NCBI GenBank assembly: GCA_964444825.1
Contig: CAYUIS010000072.1
Coordinates: 1-24,615 of the forward strand
Source of the DNA: CAYUIS01 sp964444825
Lineage (GTDB): Bacteria > Chloroflexota > Anaerolineae > B4-G1
DNA: 24,615 nucleotides
Reading direction: 5' to 3'
Both the position numbers and the translations under genes were made by a program. The notes under the pieces are model-generated. The model did not search any database. It was given only the letters and a program-made list of their open reading frames with translations, and had not been told where the DNA came from. The stretch's first letter is position 1; the number at the start of each line of letters is the position of its first letter. Below, piece after piece: positions 21,241 to 24,615 of the stretch.

Positions 21241-22062
21241 ATGAAAGTAATAATCAAGCTACTGACCAATCCAACATCTCTGATCGGCATTCTCCTGCTG
21301 CTTGCCTTTGCCGTGATAGCCATCAGCGCACCCTGGATCGCGCCACCGGCGGAAAACGCTCGCGACCCATACATGATCCCCCGGGATGGATTCAGCAGCA
21401 CCCCCGAGTCTCCCAGCGACCTACACCCTTTCGGCACGACAGAGGGACAGTATGACATCTTTTATGGCGTCGTGTGGGGCACACGCACGGCATTCCGCGT
21501 CGGGGTCGTGATCACCATTTTCACGGCCATCATCGGGCTGACCGTCGGATCCATCTCCGCCTATTACGGTGGCTGGCTCGACGAGGTATTGATGCGCATA
21601 ACCGAGATCTTTCAGGCCTTTCCCTTTCTTCTGGCAGCCATCACGCTGAGCTCCGTGTTGCAGACCATCTATGGCCGAGGGGAAGCCGGGGTGCTCATGT
21701 TCCTGGCCAAAGGGCTGGCGCTGGTCACGTTTGGATCGAGNNNNNNNNNNNNNNNNNNNNNNNNNNNNNNNNNNNNNNNNNNNNNNNNNNNNNNNNNNNN
21801 NNNNNNNNNNNNNNNNNNNNNNNNNNNNNNNNNNNNNNNNGCGCTGAGCTTTCTGGGTCTGGGAGCACAGCGAGGATACGCCGACTGGGGGCAGATGATC
21901 AACTTTGCCCGCAACTGGATCCCATCACTGGCCGACCATTGGCACATCGTCACCTATCCCGGCCTGGCTGTCGTGCTGTTCGTGCTGGCGTGGAACCTGG
22001 TGGGCGATGTCCTGCGCGATACCCTCGACCCGCGCCTGCGCGGGCGAAACGGCGCGGCATAA
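21241..22062 (+). CDS. Peptide ABC transporter permease, DppC type (interrupted by assembly gap)
   Basis: The N-terminal part (bases 21241-21740) has a first helix, the P-F-G-T-T-E-G-Q-Y-D-I motif of DppC/OppC proteins and the next helices (R-V-G-V-V-I-T-I-F; F-Q-A-F-P-F-L-L). The C-terminal part (from 21841) has A-L-S-F-L-G-L-G and D-P-R-L-R-G at the end, both diagnostic. A run of 100 N (21741-21840) replaces the middle. The frames on the two sides happen to agree, but relatives have about twice as much sequence here, including the EAA loop. The run is therefore probably a fixed-size placeholder rather than a measured gap. ATG 21241 follows AAAGAGG. Identity is firm; true length and integrity are not known. 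Confidence 0.9.
   Translation: MKVIIKLLTNPTSLIGILLLLAFAVIAISAPWIAPPAENARDPYMIPRDGFSSTPESPSDLHPFGTTEGQYDIFYGVVWGTRTAFRVGVVITIFTAIIGLTVGSISAYYGGWLDEVLMRITEIFQAFPFLLAAITLSSVLQTIYGRGEAGVLMFLAKGLALVTFGSXXXXXXXXXXXXXXXXXXXXXXXXXXXXXXXXXXALSFLGLGAQRGYADWGQMINFARNWIPSLADHWHIVTYPGLAVVLFVLAWNLVGDVLRDTLDPRLRGRNGAA
21741..21840. other. Assembly gap (100 N)
   Basis: Exactly 100 unknown bases inside the DppC-type gene, a common scaffold placeholder. The real missing sequence is probably longer, judging by what the family should encode here. Confidence 0.98.
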
Positions 22063-22115
22063 CGCCCGCGCCAGCTCCCTGTGCTGGGATAAACTAGATA
22101 AACCGAGCCAAGCCG

Positions 22116-22486
22116 ATGAGCATTTTGTACCGACATCCACTTCTCCGAACCCTGGTAGGTTCAGTCCTCCTGACAGCCGGTTTAGGGTTCCTGATCTTCA
22201 TAGTCGTCAACCTGGCCACAGACCTCTCCGTCTGGGTCCTGGGCCAGCGCACTAATGCAGAAGTGGTGGCCGCCTGGGTCGAAGAGACGAGCGAGGAGAA
22301 CGCCACAGAGCCGACCCTCCCTACCCTGCCCACAACCGGCTCGATGACTCCCGTTTCGTGCCTCTCCTGGCGTGTACCTATGTCCCGCTGATTGGTCTGG
22401 GCTGGGCGGGATTGGCTGCCGGAAGGAGTCTGCTCAAAAGTCACGGCGGGGCATACAGGCCGTTACGACCGTCGTGGGAGCAATAA
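22116..22486 (+). pseudogene. DUF3592-like small membrane protein, frame-disrupted
   Basis: The first frame (ATG 22116) gives one membrane helix (residues ~12-36) and then L-G-Q-R-T-N-A-E-V-V-A-A-W-V, the pattern of DUF3592-type proteins where the helix precedes a small extracytoplasmic domain. After residue ~72 the frame becomes meaningless and stops at 22389. A second frame, readable from about 22322 to TAA 22486, encodes Y-P-A-H-N-R-L-D-D-S-R-F-V-P-L-L followed by a second helix with G-L-G-W-A-G-L-A-A-G, which fits the expected C-terminus. The extracytoplasmic middle of ~60 residues is missing, so an internal deletion with frame change is the simplest explanation. The ribosome site is weak. 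Family assignment is by pattern memory and moderately uncertain. Confidence 0.45.
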
Positions 22487-22526
22487 AGGCAGTCGGGGCT
22501 GTACTTGGCTCTCTGGGATGGAAGCG

Positions 22527-22565
22527 AGGCGCCGGGCACTTGTCGAGTGCCCGGCGCCTTGTTTT
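22527..22565 (+). terminator. Rho-independent terminator ending the peptide-transport operon
   Basis: AGGCGCCGGGCACT (22527-22540) pairs perfectly with 22546-22559 over a 5-nt loop, followed by TGTTTT. The T-rich side serves plus-strand transcription; the structure also lies just after the stop of the convergent minus-strand gene and could help end both. Confidence 0.85.
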
Positions 22566-22568
22566 CGG

Positions 22569-23423
22569 TCAAAGCTCGGGGTAAAAAGCCAAGCCAATGG
22601 TCCCCGGTCCGGCGTGGGTACCGATGACAGGGCTGACCGTGGTGCGGCGGACTATAGACATACCAAAGCGCTCCTTCACTTGCTCGGCCAGCCGATCGCC
22701 CTCCTCTGGGCAGTCCACGTCGACGACGGAAGCCTCCGCCATCCGTTTTCCGCTCAGCCACTCCTCAGCGGTCGTCAACAGCCGCGCGATCGCCTTCCGC
22801 TTGGTGCGCACCTGGGCCAATGGTTCCAGGGATCCATCCACAAAGTGCAACACCGGCTTGATGTTCAGCGCGGTCCCCACCAGCCACTTGGCCCCACCGA
22901 CACGCCCACCCCGATGTAGGTATTCCAGCGTATCCACGACGATCAGAAGCCGCGCCTTATCCCGCATTTTCTCGGCCGCGGCGACGACCTCATCGAGCGA
23001 CTTGCCGGCGGCTGCCGCCCGCGCAGCGGCCAGCACCATGAACCCCAAGGCCATAGAGGTCGAAAGCGAATCCACAACGCGGATCTTTAGGTCGCCAAGC
23101 TGCGCCAGTACCGCCTGCGCGTTAGCCACGGTGCCGCTGAGTTTTGAGGTCACGAATATGCCAACGATTCCATCCGCCTCGGCAGCTACCTGTCGAAAGA
23201 ATTCCTTGAACTCACCGGTCGAGGGCTGAGAGGTCGTGGGAAAGTCCTTCGACTCTCGCAGACGACGGTAGAAGGTGGGGGGATCGATGTCCACACCGTC
23301 CCGAAAGCGCTCATCCCCCCAGAAAAGCCAGAGTGGGATCACCGGAATGTTCAGGTCGCCCAGGGCATCGTCGGGGATGTATGCCGAGCTGTCCGTCACA
23401 ACTACAATTCTACCGCCGTTCAT
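22569..23423 (-). CDS. DegV-family fatty-acid-binding protein (FakB-like)
   Basis: A 284-residue DegV protein. The N-terminal strand leads to T-D-S-S-A-Y-I-P. The fatty-acid carboxylate-binding segments appear as T-T-S-Q-P-S-T-G-E-F and S-K-L-S-G-T-V-A-N-A. The C-terminal domain has the family's H-R-G-G-R-V-G-G-A and N-I-K-P-V-L motifs. In Firmicutes such proteins (FakB) bind fatty acids and present them to the kinase FakA for activation; no FakA gene is in view. The start is ATG 23423, placed correctly after GGGAGGTGA; a GTG six bases upstream is part of that ribosome site. It ends next to the terminator shared with the convergent peptide operon. The ligand chain length is unknown. Confidence 0.93.
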   Translation of the reverse strand: MNGGRIVVVTDSSAYIPDDALGDLNIPVIPLWLFWGDERFRDGVDIDPPTFYRRLRESKDFPTTSQPSTGEFKEFFRQVAAEADGIVGIFVTSKLSGTVANAQAVLAQLGDLKIRVVDSLSTSMALGFMVLAAARAAAAGKSLDEVVAAAEKMRDKARLLIVVDTLEYLHRGGRVGGAKWLVGTALNIKPVLHFVDGSLEPLAQVRTKRKAIARLLTTAEEWLSGKRMAEASVVDVDCPEEGDRLAEQVKERFGMSIVRRTTVSPVIGTHAGPGTIGLAFYPEL

Positions 23424-23517
23424 AGTCACCTCCCAATCCGCGCGTGAAATGGCAGCAAGGATACTGACAATAAGAACACCCCATCACCCGATAGGGTGCG
23501 GCCATAGGCGTGTGCGG

Positions 23518-23775
23518 CTAGTTGTCGCTTGAATTGTTCCACGCTTCCCGCTCCTCCTGCAAATAGGCTGTGGTATCTACGCCGGCCCATATCTCTTTGT
23601 GCAGACCGGCCAGATGAGCGACATGGTCTTGAGGTTGCGGGATCAGGATCAGGACACCATCCTGTACATCCACCAGCAGACGAGCGCCACTTTGGATGTT
23701 CAATCTTTCACGGGCGATACGGGGTATGACCACTTGATAGCGGCTGCTGACTTTGACACTCACGGGTTGAGACAC
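23518..23775 (-). CDS. AbrB/MazE/SpoVT-type swapped-hairpin DNA-binding protein
   Basis: An 85-residue protein. Residues ~4-50 form the SpoVT-AbrB domain: V-S-V-K-V-S-S-R-Y-Q-V-V-I-P, then an A-R-E-R-L-N-I segment, then G-A-R-L-L-V-D-V. The acidic tail (W-A-G-V-D-T-T-A-Y-L-Q-E-E-R-E-A-W) resembles the toxin-binding end of MazE/VapB antitoxins. GTG 23775 is chosen because GAGGAG sits six bases upstream; a further-upstream start would place this ribosome site inside the gene. No PIN or MazF toxin gene follows in the 95 bases before the DegV gene, so this is either a solitary regulator or an antitoxin that lost its partner. Confidence 0.88.
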   Translation of the reverse strand: MSQPVSVKVSSRYQVVIPRIARERLNIQSGARLLVDVQDGVLILIPQPQDHVAHLAGLHKEIWAGVDTTAYLQEEREAWNNSSDN

Positions 23776-23814
23776 AGCACGCTCCTCGCAAAGCAATTTG
23801 CGGCTTTTGCTTAT

Positions 23815-23842
23815 AGTGTAGCATAGGGTGGCAGGGGCGCAA
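23815..23842 (-). promoter_or_regulatory. Possible promoter for the AbrB-type gene
   Basis: On the minus strand TTGCGC (23842-23837), a 16-bp spacer and TACACT (23820-23815) form a plausible but imperfect promoter ~40 bases before the GTG start. It is divergent from and close to the promoter at 23852-23879. Confidence 0.35.
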
Positions 23843-23851
23843 GTCGAGGAC

Positions 23852-23879
23852 TTGCACAGAACACGGATAACTGTATACT
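23852..23879 (+). promoter_or_regulatory. Possible promoter for the EEP-family gene
   Basis: TTGCAC (23852-23857), a 16-bp spacer and TATACT (23874-23879) precede the ATG at 23944 by ~65 bases. The -10 is good, the -35 moderate. Confidence 0.45.
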
Positions 23880-23943
23880 AGAAGCGCATTGGGTTCAAGT
23901 TACTTGTCCAGCCCTGCGTTACGGGATTCAGAAAGGTCATCCG

Positions 23944-24615
23944 ATGCCCAGAGTCACTGCCCCCCCACCCCCAGAGATCGCGGCCGAACTCGCCGAGCTA
24001 CGTGCTACCCTCGACGAGCAGATCCCCGAAAAGGCGCTCGACCGGAATCTCCTCGTCGCCACCTGGAACATACGCGCCTTTGGCGAACTGACCTCCAAGT
24101 GGCAGTCCGCCCCCGACGACAGCCCCAAGCGTGACCTGCACGCCGTGCGATGTATCGCCGAGATCATCTCCCGTTTCGACGTGATCGCCCTGCAGGAGGT
24201 GCGAGCCAACCTCAGGGCGCTGCGCCACACCTTAAAGACGCTGGGACCAGACTGGGGATTGATCATGACCGACGTGATCAAAGGCGCGCCAGGCAATGGG
24301 GAACGGATGGCGTTCCTGTTCGACACGCGCAAGGTTCAGCCTTCGGGGCTGGCCGGTGAACTCGTCGTCCCACAGGAACAACTGGAGCAGATCGCCCCGG
24401 ATGCCCTCGAGAGGCAGTTCGCCCGCACGCCCTACGCGGTGAGCTTCCAGTCAAGCCGGAAGACGTTCATCCTGGTCACGCTGCACATCCTCTACGGCAA
24501 GAAGGCGAGCGAGCGAATCCCAGAGCTAAGGGCCATCGCCGACTGGCTCGCCGGGTGGGCCAAGGACATCAATGCGTGGGATCACAACCTGATCGCCCTG
24601 GGCGATTTTAACATC
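23944..24615 (+). CDS. Endonuclease/exonuclease/phosphatase-family protein (3' truncated)
   Basis: The frame is open from ATG 23944 to the window end, giving 224 residues of an EEP-fold (DNase I-like) hydrolase. Visible active-site motifs are T-W-N-I-R (Asn), A-L-Q-E-V (metal-binding Glu), L-V-T-L-H (strand leading toward the active site) and G-D-F-N-I (Asp/Asn) at the very end. The final His motif lies beyond the window. The first ~35 residues are Pro/Glu/Leu-rich with no signal peptide. Substrates in this superfamily range from DNA to phospholipids and inositol phosphates, so none is claimed. A weak GAAAGG precedes the ATG. Confidence 0.88.
   Translation, partial: MPRVTAPPPPEIAAELAELRATLDEQIPEKALDRNLLVATWNIRAFGELTSKWQSAPDDSPKRDLHAVRCIAEIISRFDVIALQEVRANLRALRHTLKTLGPDWGLIMTDVIKGAPGNGERMAFLFDTRKVQPSGLAGELVVPQEQLEQIAPDALERQFARTPYAVSFQSSRKTFILVTLHILYGKKASERIPELRAIADWLAGWAKDINAWDHNLIALGDFNI

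Overview
The window looks like one scaffold (one 100-N gap at 21741-21840) from a GC-rich, free-living heterotrophic bacterium. Strong Shine-Dalgarno sequences, lipoprotein-type binding proteins with Pro/Glu-rich linkers, CUT1 and Dpp-type ABC importers, a PDZ-containing sensor kinase and the absence of PTS genes suggest a Chloroflexota-like (Anaerolineae-like) genome. That placement is inference; the window has no rRNA or other marker gene.

Region 1 (1-8077) is a sugar-uptake and catabolism locus, probably for sucrose or a related glucoside. It holds the C-terminal part of a GH13 alpha-glucosidase, a stem-loop, a near-consensus promoter overlapped by two tandem palindromic operators, a LacI-family repressor, a PfkB-family (fructokinase-like) kinase, a CUT1 solute-binding lipoprotein, and two permeases. 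Next comes a degraded IS91-type transposase fragment, then a second, less GC-rich copy of the MalG-type permease. No MalK-type ATPase is present.

Region 2 (8167-10729) is a translationally coupled pair: a GT4 glycosyltransferase of the sucrose-phosphate-synthase type and a GalT/HIT-superfamily nucleotidylyltransferase or phosphorylase. Region 3 (10904-13802) is a second coupled pair behind an extended -10 promoter: a CrtI/CrtISO-like FAD oxidoreductase and an FNR-type reductase with a C-terminal [2Fe-2S] ferredoxin domain. A G-rich degenerate repeat separates it from the convergent kinase gene.

Region 4 (13856-22563) has a two-component system on the minus strand (PDZ/multi-TM/GAF sensor kinase and NarL-type regulator) diverging from a plus-strand operon (small unknown protein, family-5 peptide-binding lipoprotein, DppB-like and DppC-like permeases, broken DUF3592-like gene, terminator). 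Between them lies a mirrored pair of promoter/operator modules, 53 bp each and alignable without gaps, firing outward toward the two operons. It suggests that one regulator, possibly the NarL-type protein itself, controls both operons. No Dpp-type ATPases are present.

Region 5 (22569-24615) holds a DegV-family fatty-acid-binding protein, a solitary AbrB/MazE-type DNA-binding protein, and the start of an endonuclease/exonuclease/phosphatase-fold gene cut by the window end. No tRNA, rRNA or CRISPR array was seen.
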